Source of the DNA: a virus
Virus record (IMG/VR): IMGVR_UViG_3300031566_014030
Location: 1-28,877 of that record
DNA length: 28,877 nucleotides
Reading direction: 5' to 3' (one strand)
In this document: in pieces, positions 1-8,450 of the stretch
Position numbering within the stretch: position 1 is the first letter of the stretch
Layout: each line of letters begins with the position of its first letter
Notes under the pieces: generated by a model
The model's database searches: none
Seen by the model: only the letters and a program-made list of their open reading frames with translations
Told to the model about the DNA's origin: nothing
Translations under genes and position numbers: made by a program

Positions 1-204
1 AATATTATAGTAACCAATATCGACATTTCCGGTATTAGTTATCGTATAATAAACTTTCACTTGATCGCTCCACTTTCCGCCGGAATAATCTTGTTCCCAC
101 TTAGTTATTACAACATCAGCACTCAAATTTTGAAATAAACAACATCCCGATAAAAACATAGCTAATATCAAAAATAAAACTACCCAAAAAACTTTCTTTT
201 TCAT
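1..204 (-). CDS. Lipoprotein, cut by the left edge (moron candidate)
   Basis: Reading frame missed by a length cut-off because it runs off the window; 68 codons are visible. It starts with a lysine-rich n-region, a hydrophobic stretch and the lipobox LSGC with Cys21, so a lipid-anchored exported protein is expected. The rest (residues 30-68) is beta-rich, with a segment reading TITNTGNVDI, a pattern common in FxLYD/DUF3426-like extracellular domains; that assignment is weak. A strong ribosome site (AGGGGGT) lies 9 nt before ATG. It has its own good promoter in the gap behind the tail genes, which fits a moron expressed in the lysogen. The C-terminus is outside the window. Confidence 0.8.
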   Translation of the reverse strand, partial: MKKKVFWVVLFLILAMFLSGCCLFQNLSADVVITKWEQDYSGGKWSDQVKVYYTITNTGNVDIGYYNI

Positions 205-279
205 CGCCTATACCCCCTAAAATTTTCTTTAAACTCCCAATATATAATACGATATAAGCAAAGGAAAGTTACCGCTAAT

Positions 280-308
280 ATTATAAATCTTTTTTCAATA
301 ATTTACAA
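280..308 (-). promoter_or_regulatory. Sigma70-type promoter for the left-edge lipoprotein
   Basis: On the minus strand TTGTAA (303-308) is followed by exactly 17 bp and TATAAT (280-285). The -35 box abuts the stop codon of the tail hub gene, and the predicted start of transcription leaves a leader of about 70 nt before the lipoprotein ATG at 204. The -10 is a perfect consensus. Seen directly; activity is inferred. Confidence 0.7.
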
Positions 309-3137
309 TTATTTCAAGCTCTCATCAGTCCGGTTTAATAAATAGATAAACAGATCTTCCAACTTTCTAAACTTATTTGCAATAGTAACATTGAAAATAT
401 AATATATGAGCCCTCCACTATCCCCGGCAGCCCTATATCCCTTCTCTGCTTCACTGGCCGGTTTATATCCTATTACTGCTTCATCAGCAGGTTTATAGGG
501 TATGGTAGGCCATTCAGTAAGCACATCAACCCTTATCAATTCTACCTTTTGGATTATAAATTGCTGGTTAATATTCCTTTTAGTAGAGTAAATGGTTATT
601 ATCTGGCCGCTTCTAATATCACTTCTATTGGTTATAAAAGTAGCCCTAAGGGTAGGGTCAACGTTTTTTAATAGATCGGCTTTGGCTGCTTCATTGGCCC
701 AATCTATACTATCGATATTATTATCCACTAGGCAAAATTCAATAATACCATCTCCACCTTCAATGGCTTTAACGGTATCTATAGAGTCTTGATTCTCTCT
801 TTTAAAACAAATCGGCACTCCTAGGGTAGTATAACCAACAAGTATTTCACTCCCTATCGTTAATTCTCCTTCTCCGATGCTTCCTGTGCCATAAATACTT
901 ACTGTATCATTTGTTACGCTGACTTCAAAGGCTTGATTCGTACAGGGTATTTTATCTTCATTGATATACCATCTACCACTATACCCCGGCTGAACAGCAC
1001 AGAGATAGCCAGCGGTAAAACAAATACCTATACAATCATCCTCCACCACATCTAGATCAACTTCAAAGATTTGTTTTGAGCCTGATATTACGGTGCCGAT
1101 AATTTCTGTATCTCTGGTAGAAAGTTTATTAGGAAATCCTACCGGATCAGGACGGTAAAAAGTAGCCACCTTACAATTAGATAAATTTGCATAGGCATAT
1201 ATTTCTATCCGGGTGATCTTCCCGGTAATATTGGCAGGGTTGGTTTTATTTACATGGGTAATATTCGGATATCCCACTACTGCTGAACCACTTACCAAAG
1301 TTCCAATATCAATTATTTGAATACCTGCAGCCCCGATTGACAATATTTTTGTTGTCTCATTTAACATAAAATCATAATAAAGTGGATTGTCTACCCCAGC
1401 CCAACCGATTGTTTTAATTACTCCATCCACTTTTATGGTAGGTAAAAATTGTTTATATATAATAATATCAGGATCAGCCATATATCCTATTACTAAATAT
1501 TTACCATTATGAGAGAAGATTGCCCCCCTGCCCTGTGCAGTAGGTAAATCAGCAGGGTCAGCTTGCTTACCTAAAGTATCTCCTGAACGAGTATAGATAG
1601 TTACAAAAGGTGTGGTAGCGTGAGCAACTGCTAACTGTATCCCATCAGGAGAGAAATCTACACCACAACAAACGCCAGTAGGTAACTCGGCAGGATTACT
1701 TAATTTGGTAAAAGTATCATCTGCTCGTTTATATACCGTAATATAAGGTGTCACATCGTGGGCAACTGCTAAATAAGTAGAATTAGGACTCCAAGCCACA
1801 TTTTCTCCCCAGCCAGTAGGTAAAGTAGTGGGGTTATTTAATTTAGTAAAAGTATCGCCATCACGTTTATATATGGTAATAAACGGAGTAGTATTATGAG
1901 CCACTGCCAAATAAACACCATTAGGAGAAAACTTACATCCCACACCATCCCCAGTAGGTAAACCGGCAGGATTGTCAAGTTTAGCAAAGGTATCTCCACT
2001 TCTTTTATAGATTGTTATATACGGACTATTATTATGTGCTACTGCTAAATAAACGCCACCGGGAGAAAAATCACAACCGTAACCGTCACCGGTTGGCAAT
2101 ATATTAGGGTTAGTCAATTTAGTAAAGGTATCTTCATTTCTTTTATAAATCATCACATACGGTGAACTATCATGTGCCACCGCCAAATAGGTGGAATCAG
2201 GAGAGAAAGAAGCATCATGCCCATCGGCATTAGGTGTAACGTCAGGATAGTTCAATTGATTAAATGAATCCTCTTCTCTTTTATATATATAAATACCTTT
2301 ATTTGGATTAGATGCCACTTTAATAGTCTTATCATGAGACATTGCTAAATAAATATCATTATGAGAAAAATCACATCTCCAAACATCTCGAGTTGGTGCA
2401 GGGTCTGGGTTTGGTAATTTCTCACGTCCCCGGTTAATAGGGGCAAATTTACAAGTCCACTCCGTAGCCAAACCATCATAAATAAAAATTTCTCCAAAAG
2501 TATCTTTTAGTCCTGAACTTTTTACAAAAACCCTATTCCTTAATTGAGCTATGTCGGTATTAATTATTAGATCTTTATAATCTGCCTGGTTATCGCCTAA
2601 TTGGAATGGTGCCGGGTAAGTATTTTTAGCAAAGAAATGGATATCTTTGTCATAATCCACATACCATTCATAACCGCAACATTCAGCTATTTTGGTTAAG
2701 GCATCCGATACTTGAACATAATCGAAAGCTATTTCGCTTATAGTGGGGCCATCACTGACGTTGATATAAGTAAAACCGGTAGTATAATTATCGATTATAT
2801 GCTTATAAATATCCCCGGCTTTTTGGTCTTTATAGGATTCTGTCACTAATTTTTTATCTAAATCCCGGGTATGATCTATACATTCAACCGGATATTTCAA
2901 GAGATTAGGAGGCAAAAAACTTTCTTCTTTAGATAAGATCCTGCCAGAAAATAATTTCTTAGCGCCCTCTTCGATTAAAACTTCTTCACCGGGGATAGGG
3001 GCAACAGCTATATTATTACAGATAAAATCAAATGAGGCCGAATTAACTTTACTGGTTAACTCATCCCTTATGCTAAGGCTCCGGGCATCCACATATTCAG
3101 TTTTATCCACTCCACCGATTTTAACCGTTATACCCAA
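309..3137 (-). CDS. Tail/baseplate hub protein with an inserted seven-bladed beta-propeller
   Basis: 942 residues from a TTG start, preceded by GAGGAG at 8 nt and by the tape measure stop. Residues 1-230 and 565-620 plus 765-870 look like a split tail hub (gpD/gp27-like) domain: an N-terminal sandwich, a segment with LRNRVFVKSS, then VDGVIKTIG and, near the end, DLLKNVDPTLRATF and IRSGQIITIY. Between them, residues about 239-562 hold seven repeats of about 45 residues, each with a core like FSPxGxYLAVAH followed by IYKRxxDTFxKL; this is a seven-bladed propeller. A second beta-rich insert lies at about 620-765. The C-terminus (870-942) may contact a fibre. Its position directly after the tape measure fits a tail-tip role, with the propeller a likely cell-surface binder (inference). 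Confidence 0.82.
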   Translation of the reverse strand: MGITVKIGGVDKTEYVDARSLSIRDELTSKVNSASFDFICNNIAVAPIPGEEVLIEEGAKKLFSGRILSKEESFLPPNLLKYPVECIDHTRDLDKKLVTESYKDQKAGDIYKHIIDNYTTGFTYINVSDGPTISEIAFDYVQVSDALTKIAECCGYEWYVDYDKDIHFFAKNTYPAPFQLGDNQADYKDLIINTDIAQLRNRVFVKSSGLKDTFGEIFIYDGLATEWTCKFAPINRGREKLPNPDPAPTRDVWRCDFSHNDIYLAMSHDKTIKVASNPNKGIYIYKREEDSFNQLNYPDVTPNADGHDASFSPDSTYLAVAHDSSPYVMIYKRNEDTFTKLTNPNILPTGDGYGCDFSPGGVYLAVAHNNSPYITIYKRSGDTFAKLDNPAGLPTGDGVGCKFSPNGVYLAVAHNTTPFITIYKRDGDTFTKLNNPTTLPTGWGENVAWSPNSTYLAVAHDVTPYITVYKRADDTFTKLSNPAELPTGVCCGVDFSPDGIQLAVAHATTPFVTIYTRSGDTLGKQADPADLPTAQGRGAIFSHNGKYLVIGYMADPDIIIYKQFLPTIKVDGVIKTIGWAGVDNPLYYDFMLNETTKILSIGAAGIQIIDIGTLVSGSAVVGYPNITHVNKTNPANITGKITRIEIYAYANLSNCKVATFYRPDPVGFPNKLSTRDTEIIGTVISGSKQIFEVDLDVVEDDCIGICFTAGYLCAVQPGYSGRWYINEDKIPCTNQAFEVSVTNDTVSIYGTGSIGEGELTIGSEILVGYTTLGVPICFKRENQDSIDTVKAIEGGDGIIEFCLVDNNIDSIDWANEAAKADLLKNVDPTLRATFITNRSDIRSGQIITIYSTKRNINQQFIIQKVELIRVDVLTEWPTIPYKPADEAVIGYKPASEAEKGYRAAGDSGGLIYYIFNVTIANKFRKLEDLFIYLLNRTDESLK

Positions 3138-3138
3138 T

Positions 3139-5145
3139 TTAGTGTCTCCTCTTTAATTCTATTTTTCTTAATACCTCATCACTTATGGTTACTGCCAATC
3201 TCTTAATATCTAGATCATTGGCTATTTTATTATCATGAATATCGATATATATTTTATTTTCGCCAAAACCTTGCGCAGTAATATTCGGAATTCCCACTGA
3301 TCCACCACCAGCAAAAGCGGGGACCGGAGTAGGTAAACCCCCGGTAATAGCTTCTACTAAATTTTGAGGGATCGCCTTAAACTTTCTGATAAAATCGGTC
3401 ATGGGTTTAGATATTACATATTCTCCAATATCTAATTTTGCCATTACCGTATCGGCCAATCCACCGAATTGATACTTTTTGACTTCACCACCAAAGTGAT
3501 ATCCCACTCCACCGCCTTTATTAAATCCTAATATACCGGAAAGCAGACCACCACCTGGAAAAATTAAGTTTATTATCCAGGAAGCTGCAAGTTTGGCTAT
3601 CTGCTGAAGAATGGCATCTATCATGCTTTTCCAAAGATCCTTCATAGCTTCCCCGAAAGTCTTAGCCCCCGAAAGTACACTATAAAAAGCACCACTTAAA
3701 CCGCTTACCATGGCAGCCCTCAAATCAGATATAAGATCACCAATAGCAGAAGTGGTATTATTAACAGTTTCTTCCATCTTCTCACCAGTATATTTTAGAG
3801 GCTCCAATATTAAATCCATATTATCAGTAATACCGTCTCCAAACATAGACATCATATTAGGCATCCATTGATCAGATTTAGAAAGAGGACCTTCTTTAGG
3901 TGGGGATTCAAAACCGAAGAAATTTTTAATCTTATTCCCTACATTTTTAACAGCATCAGTTACTTCTCCTACTTTAGATTTAATCCCTTCACTGAATCCC
4001 GATAAAGCATTTTTGCCCCATTCCAGCATTTTCTTAGGTAAATTAGCCAGATCTTCAAACTTTTGAATTATCCAGTCTATCATTTCTTGAACTTTTTGTG
4101 TTGCACTATCTCTTAAATCTGTAAGAAATCCTATTATTTTTTTATACCAATCTTGAACAAAGGCAACTATTGTATCCCAATTTTTCCATATTAATATAAC
4201 TGCACCAATGGCCAAAATCAATAATCCGATAGGACCAGTAGCTATAGTTCCTATGGCAGTTATAGCTCCCGATATTGCCCCAAAAGCAGAGACAGCCATT
4301 AAGATAGGACCGCCAACCATGGCCAAAACTCCAACCACCGCACCAACCTTCGTGATAGTTTCAACCAATGGAGCATTTTCCTTTGCCCAGGCTGCAACCT
4401 TACCTACTATTTCAGTGACCTTTTCTACTAAGGGGATAATCGCTGGGATCAAAGTATCGCCAATGGTTCTACCTGCCCCAGCCAAAGATCCTTTTAAATC
4501 GGTCATCCTATCGGTAAATTCGGCTGCCTTAGCTGCGGCTTCGGTGGACATGGTTATACCCAGTTCTTTGGCCCGGTTCATTAATTCCTCAATACCGCCT
4601 TCACCCGCTTTAAGTAAGGGCAATAATTCCGGGCCTGCTCTTGCTCCGAATAAATCCATAGCAAGGGCTGCCTGTTTGGTGGGGTTTTCTATTGCGGATA
4701 TTTTAGCTGCTGCCTCTTTTAAGACATCGATGGTAGATCTTAGGTTGCCATCTGAATCGGTAACGGATATATCTAATTCTTTAAAGGCTTCCATCCCTAG
4801 GCCTATACCCTTAGAAGCATCATCCATCGCTGTAGTTAATCCTTTGAGTCCCTTCTCTATTGTTTCAATAGATGTTCCTGATATATCACCAGCATAGGCC
4901 AGGGCCGATAAATCTTCTACTGCTATACCGGTACGCAAACTCATTTTATCGAATTGATCCCCTGCTTGGGCTGTTTTAAATACAATAGCAGTAAAAGCCC
5001 CGGTAACTGCAGTACCGGCAATGGTGGCGATCTTGCCTATTTTACCTAATTTTTCAGAAAAACTTGAAACGTGACTATCAGCTTTATCAAGTTCACCTTT
5101 TAATTTTGAAGCGTCACCTAAAATATTAACCCAAATATCAGCCAA
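3139..5145 (-). CDS. Tail tape measure protein
   Basis: 668 residues, initiated at TTG with GGGGGTGA 9 nt upstream. The N-terminus has the coiled, alanine-rich pattern of tape measure proteins (assembly scaffold for the tail tube, later ejected with DNA). Residues about 265-335 are strongly hydrophobic (several Gly/Ala-rich membrane-like segments), as expected for the part that enters the host membrane. Residues 340-450 are amphipathic helix. A Gly-rich stretch (FPGGGLLSGILGFNKGGG) lies near 560. By the usual 0.15 nm per residue the tail would be about 100 nm long. It sits between the chaperones G/G-T and the hub, the standard order. No peptidase or muramidase motif was seen. Confidence 0.93.
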   Translation of the reverse strand: MADIWVNILGDASKLKGELDKADSHVSSFSEKLGKIGKIATIAGTAVTGAFTAIVFKTAQAGDQFDKMSLRTGIAVEDLSALAYAGDISGTSIETIEKGLKGLTTAMDDASKGIGLGMEAFKELDISVTDSDGNLRSTIDVLKEAAAKISAIENPTKQAALAMDLFGARAGPELLPLLKAGEGGIEELMNRAKELGITMSTEAAAKAAEFTDRMTDLKGSLAGAGRTIGDTLIPAIIPLVEKVTEIVGKVAAWAKENAPLVETITKVGAVVGVLAMVGGPILMAVSAFGAISGAITAIGTIATGPIGLLILAIGAVILIWKNWDTIVAFVQDWYKKIIGFLTDLRDSATQKVQEMIDWIIQKFEDLANLPKKMLEWGKNALSGFSEGIKSKVGEVTDAVKNVGNKIKNFFGFESPPKEGPLSKSDQWMPNMMSMFGDGITDNMDLILEPLKYTGEKMEETVNNTTSAIGDLISDLRAAMVSGLSGAFYSVLSGAKTFGEAMKDLWKSMIDAILQQIAKLAASWIINLIFPGGGLLSGILGFNKGGGVGYHFGGEVKKYQFGGLADTVMAKLDIGEYVISKPMTDFIRKFKAIPQNLVEAITGGLPTPVPAFAGGGSVGIPNITAQGFGENKIYIDIHDNKIANDLDIKRLAVTISDEVLRKIELKRRH

Positions 5146-5146
5146 T

Positions 5147-5305
5147 CTATTTTTTCACCCCCATAAAAGCCAAAAATGCCTTATAAAAAAGCATTTTTAG
5201 ATCATAAATTTCACGAGCATCTTTCATTATCCAGTCTAAATCATCAGGGGGAATTGCCAGGATATCTCTATACCCATATTCATAGGCAAAAGATAAGACT
5301 TTCAT
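5147..5305 (-). CDS. Tail assembly chaperone T region (made as G-T by -1 frameshift)
   Basis: A 52-codon frame whose ATG overlaps the stop of the upstream chaperone gene (TAATG) and ends just before the tape measure TTG. It has no ribosome site of its own. The frame stays open upstream through the end of the chaperone gene back to a run of seven A, where a -1 slip would join the two: predicted product about 181 residues (119 of G, then 10 linker residues, then these 52). The segment YEYGYRDILAIPPDDLDW resembles the T part of other siphovirus G-T proteins, which binds the tape measure. In the lambda model G-T and G coat the tape measure during tail assembly. Separate translation from ATG is possible but less likely. 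Confidence 0.8.
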   Translation of the reverse strand: MKVLSFAYEYGYRDILAIPPDDLDWIMKDAREIYDLKMLFYKAFLAFMGVKK

Positions 5306-5691
5306 TATTTCCCGGAATCCCCCGGCCTGAAATATTTTTTTAATCCAGCTATTTGCACGATCGCTTTTTGCACTCTCTCAAAATCATCAACGTCAACCAA
5401 TTCTTCAAATTCATCTACGGTCAGATCTTTTGCTTCTGGATTCCATTTCTTAATTACAGTCAATAAGGTATAAAAAGTATAATCATAAGTAGCAATATCA
5501 TCCTCTTTTTTTAATTTCTTTTTTTCTATGTTTAATTTTTTAATATCCAGCATAGAAAGAGGCTTGATTATATACTCTTTGCCCCCTATTTTAACCGGGG
5601 AAGTAAAAACTTCCTCTTCAGTAACGTTCGGATTATAGCTTTTATCTCCACCAATAATATTTGGTTTTTTAACTTCTTTATTTTTAGACAT
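5305..5691 (-). CDS. Tail assembly chaperone G-like protein
   Basis: 128 residues, ATG with AAGGAAGGAG 6 nt upstream. It is charged and mostly helical after residue 50, with a short beta N-terminal part (KIGGKEYIIKPLSMLDIKKL), a layout common in tail assembly chaperones (lambda gpG, XkdN/HK97 gp13-like). The place between tail tube and tape measure genes, and the frameshift site near its 3' end, support the assignment more than sequence similarity does. It is expected to keep the tape measure soluble in the cytoplasm and is absent from the virion. Confidence 0.82.
   Translation of the reverse strand: MSKNKEVKKPNIIGGDKSYNPNVTEEEVFTSPVKIGGKEYIIKPLSMLDIKKLNIEKKKLKKEDDIATYDYTFYTLLTVIKKWNPEAKDLTVDEFEELVDVDDFERVQKAIVQIAGLKKYFRPGDSGK
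5309..5341 (-). promoter_or_regulatory. Programmed -1 ribosomal frameshift site
   Basis: On the minus strand the codons GGA TTA AAA AAA TAT contain the slippery heptamer A AAA AAA in the right phase (plus positions 5335-5341, seven T). A few bases downstream, CCGG-GGGATT-CCGG flanked by TTTC/GAAA can form a stimulatory hairpin. After slipping back one base the frame is open to the stop at 5147. All seen directly; frameshifting itself is inferred. Confidence 0.8.
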
Positions 5692-5795
5692 AATACTCCT
5701 TCCTTATTATCAGATAATTCTCTCAGAATACCCTCGAATCGTTAAAATTTACCCCCTACATAATGAAATTTCATCCTACCTAATGGGGTTACCCC

Positions 5796-7232
5796 TTAAT
5801 ACCCGGTTTCAAGATTAATTAAGGTAATTTTGTAAGGATATCCTAAACTTGCATCATATTTGGCCTTACCGGTAACTCCACAAACTATCGGTCCTGGACC
5901 TGACATATTAATCGGATAAGTAAGATATCTAAGTTTTGGTATATCGATTATTAGGGTATAATAATATCCGGTTTCACATTCCGCCCCTACAAATTTAACC
6001 TGGAAGGCCTGTTCCGCACCGTCTATAAATTTATTGTATTCAGCCCGATCCACAAAATCGATGGTAAAGTTAACCGGTATCGTCCTAAAGCCATCCCGAA
6101 TAATTTTTCTTAATATAGCGGTATTGTTAAGGGCATATTTTCCTACACATTTATTATCATAATTGATCCCGAAGGTATTTATGTCATTGTTAGGAGATCC
6201 AGCTATTGAAATAACCGCCTGCTCCCAGGTGAAAGGATTGGTAGTTTCCAGTGATAAAGCGGTCTTTGGTGTATCCCCTATATTCTTGGCAATGATTCCA
6301 TTGGTAGCCTTTAAGATTTTATCGGTAGTAGAGAAATTTAAGGCTAAGGTATTAACTATTGCCCCTAAAAACTGGAAGGCATCCCCTTGATCCCGATAAA
6401 CCTCTAAGGTATAAGGGTTAATCGGACAATCTACATGAAAATCGGTCGCCTGTCTAGGAATAAAGATGTGCTGTTTTGCACTGGTGGCATCGGTAGTGGT
6501 TATTTTCCGGATAACATCAAGATTAATAACACATTCCCCTAAATCGGTTACATATTTCAGGCCCATACTGATTACAGCGGTCAACCCTGCTGGGGTAGCA
6601 ATGGTTAAAGTTACTTCTTTCCACACTCCAGCGGTTAAAACCGGGATATCTAAATTTTCAAGCGGTGTGGCACAATTAGGTGTATCGTCAAGTAAAAATT
6701 GTAAGTCTCCTAAAACGGTAGCCACAGAGCATTTGATCCAAAGTTTTATATGGGTTGAAGCAGTCATATTATTAGAAGCAATTGCTTCAGTGGCTAAAAT
6801 AGCCCCCGCTGCCACGCCAGAAGTAACGCGCAATTTTACCGATTTAGTTCCTTTTTTATAGTCACTTGCATCTATTTCAGATATTACTCCACCGTCTACT
6901 GACTCATCCCATTTATCCTCACAATCCTCTATCTCGGTTTCTGCTGTACCTGCCGGGGTTGCCTCTTCCGGTTCATTAATTGCACTTCTTAATAGGTGGC
7001 CTAAACTTGCGGGATGTACTTCCACCACAACATCACCACCGAAAGCCCTTTCTCCCTGGTAAGAGTTTGGTTCATCGAGTATTCCCTTTTGGGCAGCAGA
7101 TAAAACTTCTTCGATATTCGGGATCAGAGTTTCACTAACAAAATGTAAGAAAAAGTCATTATCCCCTGTTACCTTCTGTCCCCAGACTAATTCTTTTTTA
7201 ATTCCTATGTGTCCCCTTGCTCCCTGTCCCAT
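5796..7232 (-). CDS. Major tail tube protein with inserted beta-sandwich domain
   Basis: 478 residues from ATG with AAAGGAG well placed. Residues 1-95 and 250-478 fit a tail tube protein of the Phage_tube type: N-terminal GARGHIGIKKE, then alternating strands and a C-terminal part with sequences such as FTIDFVDRAEYNKFIDGAEQ. Residues about 98-242 form a separate unit: acidic start (EIEDCEDKWDES), GTKSVKLRV, THIKLWIKCSV, GDLQFLLDDT, GVWKEVTLTI and a final INLDVIRKI, the strand pattern of a jelly-roll carbohydrate-binding-like domain. Without it the tube would have about 330 residues. The domain would project from the tail surface at each subunit. A single tube gene with no sheath gene next to it indicates a siphovirus. 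Confidence 0.85.
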   Translation of the reverse strand: MGQGARGHIGIKKELVWGQKVTGDNDFFLHFVSETLIPNIEEVLSAAQKGILDEPNSYQGERAFGGDVVVEVHPASLGHLLRSAINEPEEATPAGTAETEIEDCEDKWDESVDGGVISEIDASDYKKGTKSVKLRVTSGVAAGAILATEAIASNNMTASTHIKLWIKCSVATVLGDLQFLLDDTPNCATPLENLDIPVLTAGVWKEVTLTIATPAGLTAVISMGLKYVTDLGECVINLDVIRKITTTDATSAKQHIFIPRQATDFHVDCPINPYTLEVYRDQGDAFQFLGAIVNTLALNFSTTDKILKATNGIIAKNIGDTPKTALSLETTNPFTWEQAVISIAGSPNNDINTFGINYDNKCVGKYALNNTAILRKIIRDGFRTIPVNFTIDFVDRAEYNKFIDGAEQAFQVKFVGAECETGYYYTLIIDIPKLRYLTYPINMSGPGPIVCGVTGKAKYDASLGYPYKITLINLETGY

Positions 7233-7425
7233 GATTTATCAGCTCCTTTCTTTTTAATTTTTTTCTTTTAATTTTAATTTCTTTTTCTTTAATCTCATCA
7301 AAATATCCGGTATCTAACATACTTTTAGATAAAACATTATCTTTTATTTCTCTTATTTCTCCTGGCCTATATACTCCAAAACCAACGATCCAGCGCTCAT
7401 CAATCCCTTTGAATTTTAATTTCAT
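7198..7425 (-). CDS. Small hypothetical protein of the head-tail cluster
   Basis: 75 residues, ATG with AAGGTGA 5 nt upstream; its 3' end overlaps the tail tube gene by 35 nt. N-terminal half has the pattern of short phage proteins placed before the tail tube (a few strands, then YRPGEIREI followed by an acidic helix); the C-terminal third is very lysine-rich (EKEIKIKRKKLKRKE). No function is recognised. Good ribosome site and tight packing support that it is translated. The basic tail could contact DNA or the negatively charged tube partner, but this is a guess. Confidence 0.65.
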   Translation of the reverse strand: MKLKFKGIDERWIVGFGVYRPGEIREIKDNVLSKSMLDTGYFDEIKEKEIKIKRKKLKRKELINHGTGSKGTHRN

Positions 7426-7440
7426 AAGATCACCTTCTTT

Positions 7441-7887
7441 TTATTCCCTGGTTATAAAATTTTGCCTTAAAGTTATTTTCATATCAATCCCTACTCCCCT
7501 GAACGGATAAGAGTCAAAATCAAACCTGGTATTCGGGAAGCTAAAATATAGACATTTTCCATCCAGATCTATATGAGCACCCAGGGCTTTTTTAATATCA
7601 AAATTAACGTCAAGCACCCCTTTGGTGGTGGCATCTCCGACTATCTGTTTGTCTACATCAAAGATTTTTACATAGGCCCAGATAGTGACAGTAAAATTTA
7701 TCTCCGTATTATGGGGCATGGTTACTGCCTCTTCCGGTGCATTGGTAGGCTCCAAGATAATACAGGGGAAGTTACTAACCGGAATATTATCCCTGGTCCC
7801 CGGATAAACTATTTTAATATAACCTTTTAAAACAACATCCTCTTCTAAAATAGTTTTAACCTTATTCCAGATATCCTCTAATTTCAT
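7441..7887 (-). CDS. Tail terminator / tail completion protein
   Basis: 148 residues, start overlapping the end of the gpG-like gene by 4 nt. It begins with an amphipathic helix (LEDIWNKVKTILEE), then strands containing SNFPCIILEPT and TVTIWAYVK, and a C-terminal stretch DMKITLRQNF. This alpha-beta layout and length match gpU-like tail terminators, which cap the tube at the head-proximal end. Position between the gpG-like gene and the tail tube gene agrees. No catalytic motif is expected or seen. The family call rests mostly on order and length. Confidence 0.7.
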   Translation of the reverse strand: MKLEDIWNKVKTILEEDVVLKGYIKIVYPGTRDNIPVSNFPCIILEPTNAPEEAVTMPHNTEINFTVTIWAYVKIFDVDKQIVGDATTKGVLDVNFDIKKALGAHIDLDGKCLYFSFPNTRFDFDSYPFRGVGIDMKITLRQNFITRE

Positions 7888-8450
7888 TTGGTTATCTCCT
7901 CTAAATATTCGGTAAAGATCTTAACTATATTTGTTTCATCCTCTTCCTGGAAGAGTAAAAATTTACGCTGAGGCAATTTAGCTATCCTTGCCTTCTGGTG
8001 AACGTGCATAGCAAAAACATCTTCCCCGGTGCCCGGGTCAACCCAGTGTAAAGCCCTCGCTTTTACCGGGTAGATATCCCTTGCCGGTATATTAATAGTG
8101 GCCCCTTCCTGGTGTTTTCTCATATAATCAAGTCTGGTTCCTATCTGAACTTTCTGATCAGACACGACTTCATACACAATAGAGCCTCTTCCTATCCCGG
8201 TATCCTGTAAGATCTTCGCTCCCTTTCCTTCTTTTCTTCGCATGGCTATGGTCATAGGGCTAAGTGGAACCCACCTGGTAGGTCTGCCTTCTTCCCTAAA
8301 GTTTTTATCAATAGACCCTAACATTAATATCCCGGCTCGTTTTAAAGGAATTTTAAGATCCTTAGCTTTATCCCCGGCTTTTTTTAATAAGGCCTTTACT
8401 TCTTCATCTCCACTAATGTTATATTCAATTAATGCCCCCCCATTAGTCAT
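7884..8450 (-). CDS. Phage virion morphogenesis protein (Mu gpG / P2 gpS-like)
   Basis: 188 residues; overlaps the neighbours by 4 and 8 nt. Diagnostic for the tail completion family (Phage_tail_S): a helical start, then GRPTRWVPLSPMT, followed by KILQDTGIGRGSI, and later a RKHQEGATINIPAR motif close to the 'H..G' signature, ending with PQRKFLLF. In Mu the related protein takes part in head-tail joining. The neighbours (Gp36-like before, tail terminator after) are the usual ones. Length is slightly above the usual 150 residues. Confidence 0.85.
   Translation of the reverse strand: MTNGGALIEYNISGDEEVKALLKKAGDKAKDLKIPLKRAGILMLGSIDKNFREEGRPTRWVPLSPMTIAMRRKEGKGAKILQDTGIGRGSIVYEVVSDQKVQIGTRLDYMRKHQEGATINIPARDIYPVKARALHWVDPGTGEDVFAMHVHQKARIAKLPQRKFLLFQEEDETNIVKIFTEYLEEITK

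Noticed and set aside
1452-2423. Regular DNA repeats of about 138 bp, CRISPR-like at first sight
   Set aside because: The period is a multiple of three, the frame is open throughout and it encodes propeller blades.
1452-2423. Diversity-generating retroelement target
   Set aside because: No reverse transcriptase or template repeat was seen in the window.
4208-4897. 229-codon plus-strand frame across the tape measure gene
   Set aside because: Antisense shadow of a clear tape measure gene; no ribosome site, Pro/Ser-rich composition typical of reverse frames.
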